64,000 nucleotides of DNA from Myxococcales bacterium (GCA_012517325.1 JAAYVF010000058.1:1-64000), one strand, 5' to 3'; positions 1-8,780 are shown, numbered from the stretch's first letter. Notes: generated by a model from the sequence alone, not told the origin. Program-made: numbers and translations.

Positions 1-78
1 TCAAAGCCCGATGCAAAACGGAAAATCGAAAGGGAACAACCAACTGGACGTGGGTCTATCAGGCCTCGGCTCCGAACT

Positions 79-657
79 CTACGTAACCAAGGGGACATTT
101 TTGCTGCACAGTTGAGGGGACATATTGCCTAAGTATAAACACACGGCTGTTTGAGCTTTCAGGGGGTCCGTCCCGGCGGGCAGCGTTTCGATGCAGGCAT
201 GATACGTTCCATCGTGATTCATGAGATAGCCGTCCACCACGCCCTTTTCATCCGTCGGCCAGACGCTTTCCAGCCAGACCCGGCCCAGGAGACCGTTCTC
301 GACTTTGTACCAGGTTTCGAAGACGAGAACCGAGTGGTCCTTGAGGTGGATCACATCGGCGAAATCCGCGGCGACGCAGACGCCTTCCACATCGGGAGAC
401 CCCGGCGCCTTATGGCTTTTGTAGCCTCCGTGTGTTTCCGTTGGAAATCCCGGCCCGCCGGTGTACCGGAGCTTGCCGTCCACGTTAATTACGACCCGAC
501 CCGGGCTGGTGATTTCGACCACGACCTTCTTTTCCAGGACGACGAATTCCTTGGTCAGGTTGATGCCCTTATCGGTCGGGGATTTGGCGGCGAGGCTCGC
601 CACCACGGTCAGCGCCAAGACCAGGCCGATCACGAGGCAAAACGGTCCCCGTCTCAT
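79..657 (-). CDS. Secreted protein of unknown function, C-terminus possibly altered by an IS end
   Basis: A 192-residue protein. The start at 657 is chosen because AGGAGGAG lies just upstream and the protein then opens with a typical Sec signal peptide (Met-Arg-Arg, hydrophobic stretch, cleavage near the Ala-Ala at residues 23-24). The mature part looks beta-rich, with motifs such as VVINVDGKLRYTGG and VFETWYKVENG; I recognise no family. The last about 16 residues (GNMSPQLCSKNVPLVT) are encoded by the GGGGACAT repeat region, so the natural C-terminus may have been replaced by an inserted element. A strong sigma-70-type promoter lies 67 bases upstream of the start codon. Confidence 0.7.
   Translation of the reverse strand: MRRGPFCLVIGLVLALTVVASLAAKSPTDKGINLTKEFVVLEKKVVVEITSPGRVVINVDGKLRYTGGPGFPTETHGGYKSHKAPGSPDVEGVCVAADFADVIHLKDHSVLVFETWYKVENGLLGRVWLESVWPTDEKGVVDGYLMNHDGTYHACIETLPAGTDPLKAQTAVCLYLGNMSPQLCSKNVPLVT
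91..123. mobile_element. Possible insertion-sequence terminus (GGGGACAT repeats)
   Basis: The octamer GGGGACAT occurs twice, at 91-98 and 116-123, separated by a short spacer containing TTGCTGCACAGTTGA. From memory, repeated GGGGACAT motifs of this kind mark the ends of some integrase-core (DDE) insertion sequences; I could not check this. No transposase is visible in bases 1-90; the element would lie mostly left of the window. The repeat supplies the last codons of the neighbouring minus-strand gene. Confidence 0.35.
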
Positions 658-723
658 GATTGCTCCTCCTGATAAAGATTGTTTGGCTCCACTGTGGTGT
701 CGATTCTTATTTGTAGTAATTAA

Positions 724-752
724 ATAATACAAGTGTTGCGACGGATTGTCAA
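724..752 (-). promoter_or_regulatory. Sigma-70-type promoter for the secreted protein at 79-657
   Basis: Read on the minus strand there is a perfect TTGACA (-35, 747-752), a 17-base spacer and TATTAT (-10, 724-729). It points at the gene starting at 657, giving a leader of about 60 bases. The match is visible in the sequence; activity is inferred. Confidence 0.65.
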
Positions 753-882
753 AATTGATTTATCTCGCTCGCCCACCGTGGCGATCGGAGCTTGGAATTG
801 TCAAATCAGCCCTGGTCGAGAGGCGAATTCTTTCGACCGGCGATTTCAGCCGATTCCCTTCTGGCTGCCGGGCGCGAAACGA

Positions 883-2154
883 TCAGTATTGGAATGGGGA
901 ATAGCTGACTGGCGGCGCGCCGTCGCCAAGCGCGTGGACGCTTTGCAAACCGGACAATTCCGGCGGCAGTTCGATCCGGGTGATCGTTTCGGCGGTGATT
1001 TCCAGCAAGCACGGTTCGTAATTACCCTCATTGATGACGGCATAGGCGCGCCCGTCGGTCGTCACCAAGGCGTGCTCCCAGAACCCGCCGTCAGGCAGCG
1101 GATCGGCGGTCCGGCAACTCCACTCGCCGTTGCGCCGTTCCCAAAAAACGCCGGTGCGCCGGGTAGTGTCGATGACGATGGCGTCGTCGCCCGTCGCGAA
1201 GACCAAAGAGGGATCCACCACATCGCAACCTTCCGGAGCGGGAATCGTTTCCCAATTCTCGCCGTCCGTTTCCAGCAAGTAATTATCCCAGAATCCTTTT
1301 GAAAGCACGGCGTACCCGTGGTGAGGATCGGTAAACCAGAACCAGTCGATCTCGCCCGCGGCCATCTGCGGCGGTTTATCCGCGATGGCCCAATTCGCTC
1401 CGTCGTAGGACCACAGCGTTCCCGTTCCGTCAATGCTCTCGGCCCAGGCCAGACCGAAATCCGGCGACGGCACCGCCAGCGCGAGGATGGATTGATCCGT
1501 CAGCGACAATCGTTTTCTCGCCTGCTCGCCGTAGCGAAAAACGTCGTCGCGCGAGTAGTAGTAATCATGCGGACCGGGCCCCATCCCGTTGTCCGCCCAG
1601 GTGAGAATGAACTGCGCGCCCGTCCACACCGAACCGTCTCCCGGCGCCTGAAGGTGCATGATATTCACATACTCTCCGGCCGACGGACGCGCTTCATCCA
1701 GCCGCCAACCGGCCTCGGCGTCGAAATCCATCCAGGTATGGCCGAGGCTTGCATAAAGTGAAAAACCGCGCTTGAGGCTGCCCGTGAAGTAGTTGACGGC
1801 AGAGTAACCATACCGCCCTTCCAGAATGAGAATGGGACCGAAGCCGCGCACTGCCTCGGGTTCCGGACCGACGGAAGGCGGCACTTCCCACTCGCGCCAA
1901 CCGTCAGCGGTCTGTTCCCACGATTTCAAGCCGGCGCCGTCGGTTCCGTTGATCAACAGGCGAAACGGGTTGGGCGCCGAAGTATCGTCGTCCCCTGCGG
2001 CATCGTCATCCGAGCCGTTATCGTCGTCAGTTTGGTCGTTGTCGTCATCGCTCTTGGTTCCCGATCCGGAGTCATCATCGTTTTCGCCGCAGGAAATCAA
2101 CAGGGCGACGGCCAAGGGTAACGCGATGAATAAAATGAAGGCGAGTTTTTTCAT
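883..2154 (-). CDS. Asp-rich lipoprotein, possible beta-propeller
   Basis: 423 residues from the Met at 2154 (weak GAGGACC ribosome site). A lipoprotein signal peptide ends in LLISC, so Cys is the likely lipidated residue. It is followed by an Asp/Asn/Ser tract of about 35 residues that would act as a flexible acidic spacer. The rest contains repeated Trp/Tyr-Asp-Gly elements (for example LWSYDGANW and LLETDGENWETI), suggesting a secreted propeller of the sialidase/BNR type. No catalytic motif is recognised. It shares the lipobox-plus-Asp-tract layout with proteins at 3938, 4554 and 53180. Confidence 0.7.
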   Translation of the reverse strand: MKKLAFILFIALPLAVALLISCGENDDDSGSGTKSDDDNDQTDDDNGSDDDAAGDDDTSAPNPFRLLINGTDGAGLKSWEQTADGWREWEVPPSVGPEPEAVRGFGPILILEGRYGYSAVNYFTGSLKRGFSLYASLGHTWMDFDAEAGWRLDEARPSAGEYVNIMHLQAPGDGSVWTGAQFILTWADNGMGPGPHDYYYSRDDVFRYGEQARKRLSLTDQSILALAVPSPDFGLAWAESIDGTGTLWSYDGANWAIADKPPQMAAGEIDWFWFTDPHHGYAVLSKGFWDNYLLETDGENWETIPAPEGCDVVDPSLVFATGDDAIVIDTTRRTGVFWERRNGEWSCRTADPLPDGGFWEHALVTTDGRAYAVINEGNYEPCLLEITAETITRIELPPELSGLQSVHALGDGAPPVSYSPFQY

Positions 2155-2283
2155 CGGGTCCTCACGGATCGTCGGCAAGGGTTTCCGTGCCGATTTCTTC
2201 CTAAATTATCATCCAATTGTGTCCTGTTTTATATCGTTTATAAATATGGAGCCGATCGCCTGCCGGGCGAGGGGTTCAACGGC

Positions 2284-2838
2284 CTATCGCTTTTCAACCG
2301 ATTCGGGTTTTTGCAATCGGAAGCGGACGGTATCCGGCTCTTCGCCCGGACCGGTCATTTGAAAACCAGCGCGCTCGAGAACCTTGACGGATGCGGCATT
2401 GGCTAGGGTCGTTTGCGCGATCACCGCTGTGACGTGGCCCGAGGCGAAGGCATAATCCGCTAGCGCGGCGACGATTTCGGTCGCAAAGCCTTGGCGGCGG
2501 GCGGAAGGGATCACCGAAAAACCAATTTCGACGAGGCCGGCGGCCGGTGGGCCGTGGAATCCGGCTCCGGCGACGAGAGTTTCCCGCCTGCCCGTTGGAT
2601 TGCGCACGACCGCATACCAGACGTACCAACCGACGGCCGCCGCGCCATCCTCATTGAGTCGGGTCAGAAAAAACCGCATCGCCTCGCGGTCGTATTCGCC
2701 CGGCGGCCATTCAGCGGTGACGATCGCGCCGAGGAGCGGTTCGAGTTCCCGCGGGTGGCGCAATTCGCGTTCGAGGTGTTCCGCCGTGGCGGGAATCAGG
2801 TCGAGTCGTCTAGTCTGCAGCATAGTCGACGTTACCAT
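2284..2838 (-). CDS. GNAT family N-acetyltransferase (RimJ/RimL-like)
   Basis: 184 residues from the ATG at 2838; an internal Met at 2823 is an alternative start. The opening LQTRRLDLIPATAEH is typical of RimJ/RimL-type GNATs. The acetyl-CoA pyrophosphate loop appears as IPSARRQGFATE (the R/Q-x-x-G-x-A pattern), followed by NAASVKVLERAGF, the classical C-terminal GNAT motif. It should transfer an acetyl group from acetyl-CoA to an amine; the substrate cannot be told. It is divergent from the SDR-like gene at 3075, with 236 bases between them. Confidence 0.85.
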   Translation of the reverse strand: MVTSTMLQTRRLDLIPATAEHLERELRHPRELEPLLGAIVTAEWPPGEYDREAMRFFLTRLNEDGAAAVGWYVWYAVVRNPTGRRETLVAGAGFHGPPAAGLVEIGFSVIPSARRQGFATEIVAALADYAFASGHVTAVIAQTTLANAASVKVLERAGFQMTGPGEEPDTVRFRLQKPESVEKR

Positions 2839-3074
2839 GATTTCGCCCGGCCGGGCAGTGAGGTTTTTCTTGCTCGACCGGAAAATCTGTCGGCACCGCC
2901 GGCATCCAGGCCGGTTTCGGCACGGCACGGATGATTTCCAACCGCCAGTCCGGCAAGCGGATTTGACGACGTGAGCCCGGAACGCTAGCTTCGAAGCGGA
3001 TTCGCTTTCTTCAATCGTTTCGCGCGGCGCTTTTCAAACGGCGTTGCCCCGAGGATTTGGCGGGAGAGACGGAC

Positions 3075-3821
3075 ATGTCCATACCACCAACGGTTCTGCT
3101 CGTCGGCGGCACGGGTCGCACCGGCGGGCGCGTGCTGCGGCAACTCCTGGACCGCGGCGTTGCCGTTCGCGCCATCGTGCGATCCGTCGGGAAGATCCCG
3201 CCCGACGTCGCGGGAAATCCGAACCTGACGCTGATCGAAGCAAGCTTGCTGTCGCTGGGCGACGAGGAACTGCGGCGGCACCTGCGCGGCTGCGAGGCCG
3301 TCATTTCCTGCCTCGGCCACGTCATCAACTTCAAGGGCGTCTTCGGACCGCCGCGCGATCTGGTCGCGAGCGCGACGGCGCGCCTTTGCCGGGCCATCGA
3401 AGCGTTGGGGCAACCGGCGCCGGTCAAATTCATCCTCATGAGCAGTGTTTCGGTCCATCGCCCGGGCAGCCTCGACACGCGCCGAAGTTTGTTTGAGCGG
3501 GCGTTTCTTTTCCTGCTCCGCGGCGTGCTTCCTCCGGCCAGGGACAACCAGCGAGCGGCGGATTTTCTGCGCGAAAAAATCGGTCCGGACAACGCGTTCG
3601 TCCAATGGGTGGCGGTGCGGCCGGATTCGCTGTTGGAAGGCGATATCACGGCGTACACGCTGCACGAGGGTCTCGTGAACCGCCTCTTCGCGCCCGGCAG
3701 CACGAACATGGCCAACGTCGCGCACTTCATGTGCGATCTGGCGACGGACCCGCGGGCATGGGCCGACTGGAAGTTCAAGCTGCCCGTGATCGTCAATGCC
3801 ACGGCGGAGAAGCCCGCCTGA
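3075..3821 (+). CDS. NAD(P)-binding atypical SDR / NmrA-like protein
   Basis: 248 residues from the ATG at 3075, preferred over one 18 bases earlier because GGGAGAG sits at good distance. The N-terminus has a Rossmann dinucleotide-binding motif, LLVGGTGRTGGRVL, typical of atypical short-chain dehydrogenases of the NAD(P)-binding NmrA/SDR group. HLRGCEAVISCLGH and FILMSSVSVHRPG fit the usual beta4 and beta5 strands. The canonical YxxxK catalytic pair is not evident, so it may bind the cofactor and act as a sensor or on an unusual substrate. Monocistronic as far as can be seen. Confidence 0.8.
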   Translation: MSIPPTVLLVGGTGRTGGRVLRQLLDRGVAVRAIVRSVGKIPPDVAGNPNLTLIEASLLSLGDEELRRHLRGCEAVISCLGHVINFKGVFGPPRDLVASATARLCRAIEALGQPAPVKFILMSSVSVHRPGSLDTRRSLFERAFLFLLRGVLPPARDNQRAADFLREKIGPDNAFVQWVAVRPDSLLEGDITAYTLHEGLVNRLFAPGSTNMANVAHFMCDLATDPRAWADWKFKLPVIVNATAEKPA

Positions 3822-3937
3822 GCGGCGGGCGAGTTCATCCGCGATCACAAGAGTTGTTTCTTGAATCGTACTGGAGTACTGTGTCGCCATTCGATCCAAT
3901 GAATATTTTGATCCGCTATCGATGACGGAGACAAACA

Positions 3938-4399
3938 ATGCGAAACGCGCTTCTCGTGCTTCTGGCCATGGTCGCGGCGGTGTTTTTCCTTTTCATTGCC
4001 GCCAACTGCGACAGCAACGATGACGACGACGACGACAACGACGACGACGCCGGTGACGACACGAACAACGGCGCGGACGACGATGATGATGACGATAACG
4101 ACGACAACGACGACAACGACGACGATACGAGCCCGGGCGACGATGACGACGACGATGACGACGACAACGACGACGAAGCCATCGAGCAATGCATGGAGGA
4201 ATGCCAGGACGCGTATTCCACCTGCGAATACGACTGCGAAACAACCCAATGGTTCTGCGAATCGGACTGCGAGTTCGACTACTGGGACGACCCGGAAGGG
4301 TTGGCGGAATGCTACGAGGTATGCGCCGAAGCCGCAGCCGATTGCATCGCCGTTTGCGACGACGCCTGGGAAACGTGCTGGCGGGATTGTTACTTTTAG
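3938..4399 (+). CDS. Lipoprotein with Asp tract and six-fold CX3C cysteine module
   Basis: 153 residues. A lipoprotein signal peptide ends FIAANC (Cys24 lipidated), followed by about 55 residues made almost only of Asp and Asn. The C-terminal 70 residues hold twelve Cys arranged as six CX3C pairs: CX3C-X6-CX3C-X6-CX3C-X13-CX3C-X6-CX3C-X6-CX3C. The 11-residue period puts every pair on the same face of a helix, so the module looks like two helices, three pairs each, joined by a 13-residue loop containing Trp-Asp-Asp-Pro. I know no named family with this six-pair pattern; it resembles an extended version of the twin-CX3C hairpin of small Tim proteins by spacing only. Confidence 0.75.
   Translation: MRNALLVLLAMVAAVFFLFIAANCDSNDDDDDDNDDDAGDDTNNGADDDDDDDNDDNDDNDDDTSPGDDDDDDDDDNDDEAIEQCMEECQDAYSTCEYDCETTQWFCESDCEFDYWDDPEGLAECYEVCAEAAADCIAVCDDAWETCWRDCYF
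4014..4175 (+). repeat. Asp/Asn-coding low-complexity repeat (GAC/AAC)
   Basis: Nearly pure GAC, GAT and AAC codons encode the acidic spacer of the CX3C lipoprotein. GAC-GAC-AAC units give a 9-base period in places. Such tracts can change length by slippage. Confidence 0.8.
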
Positions 4400-4553
4400 C
4401 CGCGTAGGCGTCGCCACGCCGCACGGCCGGATCAGCAATCGTCGGTAATCCAAGGTTCCGTTTGACTGCCCAGGGGACCGTACTTTCATTCTCTTTTCAT
4501 CAATGATTTATTTTGATACAGTCGTTCCGTCCTTGGATTGACGGGAGGACCGG

Positions 4554-5834
4554 ATGTCTTTCATTCGCCACCAACGATTGTTTTTACTGATTTTACTTCT
4601 GGCGGTTTTCAACGTCTTGATCGGCTGTGAAGACGACGATGACGCCGGATCGAGTTCGGAGCAGCCTCAGGACGACGATAATAACGACAACGACAGCGGC
4701 GACGATGACAACGACGACGGTGACGACGACAACGACAGCGGCGACGATGACAACGACAGCGGCGACGATGACAACGACAGCGGCGACGACGACAACGATA
4801 GCAGCGATGACGATTCGATCGATGACGACGACGATAGCGAAAGTCCCTTCAATGGGATGAGCTGGTCGATAACGACGCTCTACGAAACCAGCAACACTGC
4901 CTACGATCCAGTGCTCGGTGTCGGTAGTGACGGCGTGGTTCACATTGTTTATCTGGACCATGCGGCTCATTTGATCCACCTGAAAAAGACCGGTTCGGAA
5001 TGGCAACAAAATCTTTTGAACGATCAGGAATCCCTCGGGCAGCCGTCGCTGGCGATCGAAAACCCCGGGATTCCGCGTCTGGCCTATTCAGTCGGCGACG
5101 CCATGGTTTATGGGATTGAAAATGAATCGTCCTACAGCGAGTCAACGATTCCCGGGGTACACTGCGATTATTATGCGCTTGCCGTAGATATACTTGGGAA
5201 CGCCTATCTGGCCTGCGCTTCCGATGATTCGTCGTTTTTACGATTGGTCACGAACGGTTCCGGCGAATGGCAGGAAGAAGAAATCTATCCCCAAACCGGG
5301 ATCTACCAAATGGCGATTCGACTGGACCAGGATGCGAATACTCATCTTGCCTTTGTGTCCTTTGAAAACAGTGGTGTTACGCCCTATTCGTCGGCTTACT
5401 ATGTCCATAATGTAAACGGAAACTGGATCGGCGGTGTGATCGGCGGCAATAGGTGCTGGGTATTTAAATCAATTGATCTGGCCGTCTCTCCCGACCAACT
5501 TTTGCATTTCAGCTATTCCGTCGGAGAATGCGAACTGGGTTCGGTGTTTGTTTCTTATGACGGCCAGCGGATTGTTTATGATTTTCCGACCAATTTCAGG
5601 GTCGGTTCTTCGATGAACCTTGATGGCGCCGGTACGCCCTATATCGGTTTTTTTCTCGGGAATGATACCCAATTGAATATCGCCACCATCACGGACGGCC
5701 ATGTCTACACGGGGATCATCGATGACAGCCTGGGGCCATACAGAAAACCATCCCTGGCGGTCGACTCGGAAGGATACATCCACGTGGCTTATACTTTTCT
5801 CGCCGATCTTCGGTATGCGACCAACAGACCCTGA
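4554..5834 (+). CDS. Asp-rich lipoprotein with seven-repeat beta-propeller
   Basis: 426 residues. The signal peptide ends FNVLIGC (lipobox), followed by an Asp/Asn/Ser/Gly tract of about 70 residues, partly made of a GDDDNDS heptapeptide. The remaining 310 residues hold about seven repeats of the pattern Gly-x-hydrophobic-His/Tyr-hydrophobic-x-Tyr (GVVHIVYLDHA, GIPRLAYSVGDA, GNAYLACASDD, ANTHLAFVSFEN, QLLHFSYSVGE, GTPYIGFFLGN, GYIHVAYTFL). This fits a seven-bladed propeller displayed on the cell envelope. No catalytic residues are recognised; a binding or scaffold role is inference. Confidence 0.78.
   Translation: MSFIRHQRLFLLILLLAVFNVLIGCEDDDDAGSSSEQPQDDDNNDNDSGDDDNDDGDDDNDSGDDDNDSGDDDNDSGDDDNDSSDDDSIDDDDDSESPFNGMSWSITTLYETSNTAYDPVLGVGSDGVVHIVYLDHAAHLIHLKKTGSEWQQNLLNDQESLGQPSLAIENPGIPRLAYSVGDAMVYGIENESSYSESTIPGVHCDYYALAVDILGNAYLACASDDSSFLRLVTNGSGEWQEEEIYPQTGIYQMAIRLDQDANTHLAFVSFENSGVTPYSSAYYVHNVNGNWIGGVIGGNRCWVFKSIDLAVSPDQLLHFSYSVGECELGSVFVSYDGQRIVYDFPTNFRVGSSMNLDGAGTPYIGFFLGNDTQLNIATITDGHVYTGIIDDSLGPYRKPSLAVDSEGYIHVAYTFLADLRYATNRP
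4698..4802 (+). repeat. Five tandem 21-base repeats inside the lipoprotein gene
   Basis: Five units of 21 bases (4698, 4719, 4740, 4761, 4782), each close to GGCGACGATGACAACGACAG plus C, encode GDDDNDS or GDDDNDD. Units three and four are identical. The repeat is in frame, so gain or loss of units changes spacer length without disrupting the protein. Confidence 0.85.
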
Positions 5835-5960
5835 TAAATCGGTTCGAAATCGCCTAATATGAGTCGCGAGGTTTGGTAACGCGAGGTCGGCATCGTAATC
5901 GACGGTGCGAACGCGGCCTGGGGTGATTTCGATCGCGCTCATTCGCCGTGGAGTCATTCC

Positions 5961-6479
5961 ATGCAAACATTCATCGCTTTGTTGCGGGCGATCAACGTCG
6001 GCGGCACCGGCAAATTGCCGATGGCCGACTTGGTGAGGATTTGCGAAACCGCCGGGTTCTCGGACGTAAAAACGTACATTCAAAGCGGCAATGTCGTGTT
6101 CAAAAGCGACTTGGAAGCGGGTGCGATCCAAGCGTTGATCGAAGACGCACTGGCGAAAAAGGTCGGCAAGCCGGTCGGCGTGCAGATTCGCCGCGCGGCG
6201 GATTTCGATCGACTGCTGGCCGAAAATCCATTTAAAAAGGCGCCGCCGAACCAGGTGATTGTCATGTTCTTCGACGAACCGCCGCCAAAAGACGCGTTGG
6301 CCGAGATCCGGTCGCCCGGCGGTGAGGAACTGCAACTCCGCGGCCGCGAACTTTATATCCACTATCCGAACGGGCAGGGCCGATCGAAGCTGAAAATACC
6401 GTTCGCCGCCGCCGCCACCGGACGGAATATCAACACCGTGGCCAAGCTCGCTGCAATGGCGCGGGAATTATCGAAGTAA
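5961..6479 (+). CDS. DUF1697 family protein
   Basis: 172 residues, the usual DUF1697 length. The diagnostic N-terminal pattern is present: FIALLRAINVGGTGKLPMADL, then a Gly-Phe-Ser segment and YIQSGNVVF. The conserved NPF (residues in ENPFKKAPP) and a C-terminal segment near NINTVAKLAAMA also fit. Proteins of this family are small cytosolic proteins without an established biochemical role. GGAG lies 9 bases before the start. The gene stands alone between the propeller lipoprotein and the hybrid kinase. Confidence 0.88.
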   Translation: MQTFIALLRAINVGGTGKLPMADLVRICETAGFSDVKTYIQSGNVVFKSDLEAGAIQALIEDALAKKVGKPVGVQIRRAADFDRLLAENPFKKAPPNQVIVMFFDEPPPKDALAEIRSPGGEELQLRGRELYIHYPNGQGRSKLKIPFAAAATGRNINTVAKLAAMARELSK

Positions 6480-6755
6480 ATCCCTATCAAACTGCACTGC
6501 ATTCCAATCTGGCATTGTCTGAAAAATTTCAATTAGAATACAATTAGTTATTTTTTACATATACCAAAACGGTATTATTTTGGCATAGGTGACGCATTTT
6601 TGCGACAGATAGAAAAGCTGGAAATAATATTGACATATCAATGGTTTGCAAAATTTCGGTGTGTTGGCACCGCATTTGCTCAAGCTCAGGTCATCGAAAC
6701 GAAACATCTTGAATCATCGATCGCATTTAAATCCTAAGATGGTCGGGGTTGGGCG
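6480..6755. other. AT-rich intergenic region upstream of the hybrid kinase
   Basis: 276 bases, clearly more AT-rich than the surroundings. A TTGACA is present at 6630-6635, but no convincing -10 box follows at 16-18 bases. I see no gene or RNA structure here; it probably carries the kinase promoter. Confidence 0.4.
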
Positions 6756-8669
6756 ATGAAATTTTCTCATTGCAGCTTGGTCATGGTGGTTTTGATTATA
6801 CTGTCCGTTGCTTTTGGCGTTCTGGCGGAAGAGACCATCTCTTCATCCGCGCCGGAAACGGCGGATCAAGAACTACTTCAACCGTTGCCGTCGATCATCG
6901 ATCTGGGCGACCAGAATACCCCCGCCAGGCGCCACCATGCCGAAAATCAAAACAAGCCGGCTAGCGCCGATGCTCAGGTGATTTGCTGGCGGCAAATCGG
7001 TCTGCTCCTGGCGGCGATCTTTGCGCTTTCAGCCCTCGTTGCCGGGTGGATTTTTCACCTGCACCGGCGGATTACCGAAGCCAATCGAAACCTCCGGGAA
7101 CGCGAGGAAACCTTTCGGGCGTTGAGCGAGGGCTCGCAGGACGTCATCATGCGCCTCGATCGCCAGGGGCGATACCTGTACATCAATCCGATCGTCGAGA
7201 AACAGACGGGAATTCCGGCGCCGGAATTCATCGGCAAAACGTTTGAAGAACTGGGATTTCCAGCCGATCTATGCGCGCTCTGGGAACGGACGCTTCGGGA
7301 AGTCGTAACGGCCAAGGCGGTGCGGCGGGTCGAGTTCCGCCTGCGGACGGGTGTCTGGATCGATTGCCTGGTCCGGCCGGAATTCGATCCGGCCGGCGAG
7401 GTCAAGGCGGTCATCGCCGCCGCCCGCGACATCACCGAACGCAAGCAGGCCGAGAAAGAGCGCGCGCGTTTGGAAGGTCAGTTGTTGCAGGCGATGAAAA
7501 TGGAGGCGGTGGGCCGGCTGGCGGGCGGGGTGGCGCACGACTTCAACAATCTGCTGACGAGCATCATCGGTAACGTGCAGCTTGCATTGCTCGATTTGCA
7601 CCCCGGCGAACCGCTGGCCGGCACGATCGGCGAGATCGGCAAGGCGGCGGACAGCGCGGTTTCGCTCACCCGTCAATTGTTGGGCTTTTCGCGCAAGCAA
7701 CACATCGAGCCGCGGGTGCTCGATCTGAACGAGTTGATCGCGAACCTGGAAAAGATCCTGATCCGGCTGATCGGCGAGGACGTCGCCCTGCGCGTCATCC
7801 CCGGAAAAAAACTGGGCGCGGTCAAGGCCGACCAGGGACAGTTCGAGCAGATCCTGGTGAACCTGGCGATCAACGCCCGCGACGCCATGCCGGAAGGCGG
7901 CCGGCTGTTGATCGAGACCGCGAACATCGATCTGGACGAGGAATACTGCCGGCGCCACACGCAGTTGCAACCCGGCAAGTACGTCGTTCTCGCCGTCAGC
8001 GACTCCGGTCAAGGCATGAGCGAGGAAGTAAAACGGCATCTGTTCGAGCCGTTCTTCACCACCAAACCGATCGGCCAGGGCACCGGCCTGGGCCTGGCGA
8101 CGATCTACGGCGCGGTCATGCAGGCGGGCGGAGCGATCGAGGTTTACTCGGAGGTCGGCGACGGCACCACTTTCAAGATCTACCTGCCGCGGCTCGGTGA
8201 GGAAGCCAAGCGGAAGGAGACCGAGGCTGGGGCGTTGAACATGGCGGCCGGCAAGGAGGCCGTGCTGATCGTCGAGGACGAGGAACTGGTGCGCGGGCTG
8301 GCCATCAAGGCTTTGAGCCGGCTGGGCTATCGGGTGTTGCAGGCGGCCGACGGCCAGCAGGCCCTGGCGATGGCCGAACACCACGAAGGCCGCATCGACT
8401 TGCTGTTGACCGACGTGGTGATGCCGGGCATGAACGGCAAACAACTGGCCGAACGCCTGCGGCGGACGCATCCCGAAACCAAGGTGATTTTCACCTCCGG
8501 CTATACCGAAAACACCATCACGCATCAGGGCGTCATCGAACCCGGCCTGCATTTCATCGGCAAACCCTATACGCCCCAGGTCCTGGCGAAAATAGTGCAC
8601 GAAGTGTTGTTGGACGGCAAAGCCACCGACTCTTCCGCCTATGCCGGGAAGGAGAACTACCGCAACTGA
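6756..8669 (+). CDS. Hybrid sensor histidine kinase (TM-PAS-HisKA-HATPase-REC)
   Basis: 637 residues. An N-terminal signal-type hydrophobic segment (residues 7-24) and a second membrane helix (about 80-102) flank a short periplasmic loop. A PAS domain follows (about 118-238, starting EETFRALSEGSQDV). The HisKA H-box GGVAHDFNN has the phosphorylated His261; the ATPase has the N-box NLAINARDAMP and G-boxes DSGQGM and GTGLGLATIYG. The C-terminal receiver domain carries Asp553 (LLLTDVVMPG) and Lys in GKPYTP. A phosphorelay through an unlinked phosphotransfer protein is expected; none is encoded nearby. Its PAS-kinase-receiver part closely resembles the C-terminal part of the kinase at 57227. Confidence 0.92.
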   Translation: MKFSHCSLVMVVLIILSVAFGVLAEETISSSAPETADQELLQPLPSIIDLGDQNTPARRHHAENQNKPASADAQVICWRQIGLLLAAIFALSALVAGWIFHLHRRITEANRNLREREETFRALSEGSQDVIMRLDRQGRYLYINPIVEKQTGIPAPEFIGKTFEELGFPADLCALWERTLREVVTAKAVRRVEFRLRTGVWIDCLVRPEFDPAGEVKAVIAAARDITERKQAEKERARLEGQLLQAMKMEAVGRLAGGVAHDFNNLLTSIIGNVQLALLDLHPGEPLAGTIGEIGKAADSAVSLTRQLLGFSRKQHIEPRVLDLNELIANLEKILIRLIGEDVALRVIPGKKLGAVKADQGQFEQILVNLAINARDAMPEGGRLLIETANIDLDEEYCRRHTQLQPGKYVVLAVSDSGQGMSEEVKRHLFEPFFTTKPIGQGTGLGLATIYGAVMQAGGAIEVYSEVGDGTTFKIYLPRLGEEAKRKETEAGALNMAAGKEAVLIVEDEELVRGLAIKALSRLGYRVLQAADGQQALAMAEHHEGRIDLLLTDVVMPGMNGKQLAERLRRTHPETKVIFTSGYTENTITHQGVIEPGLHFIGKPYTPQVLAKIVHEVLLDGKATDSSAYAGKENYRN

Positions 8670-8780
8670 TTCGCTCCCGCGTTCGGGCCGCTTTTCGCCG
8701 CTTTCCCAGTCCGGCTCCTTGCTTTGTTCCGGCGGTCGGGGTAGGTTGAACGACCGGTAAATGTCGGTAAGGATTGGTGT

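Noticed and set aside
1-90. Tail of a transposase gene entering from the left edge
   Set aside because: The three plus-strand frames give only short tails without recognisable motifs; too little sequence to support a gene.
3993-4448. Thr- and Val-rich open frames across the Asp tracts (also near 4593, 53205 and 61467)
   Set aside because: They are the other frames of GAC/AAC repeats (ACG, CGT and so on) and have no independent coding signs.
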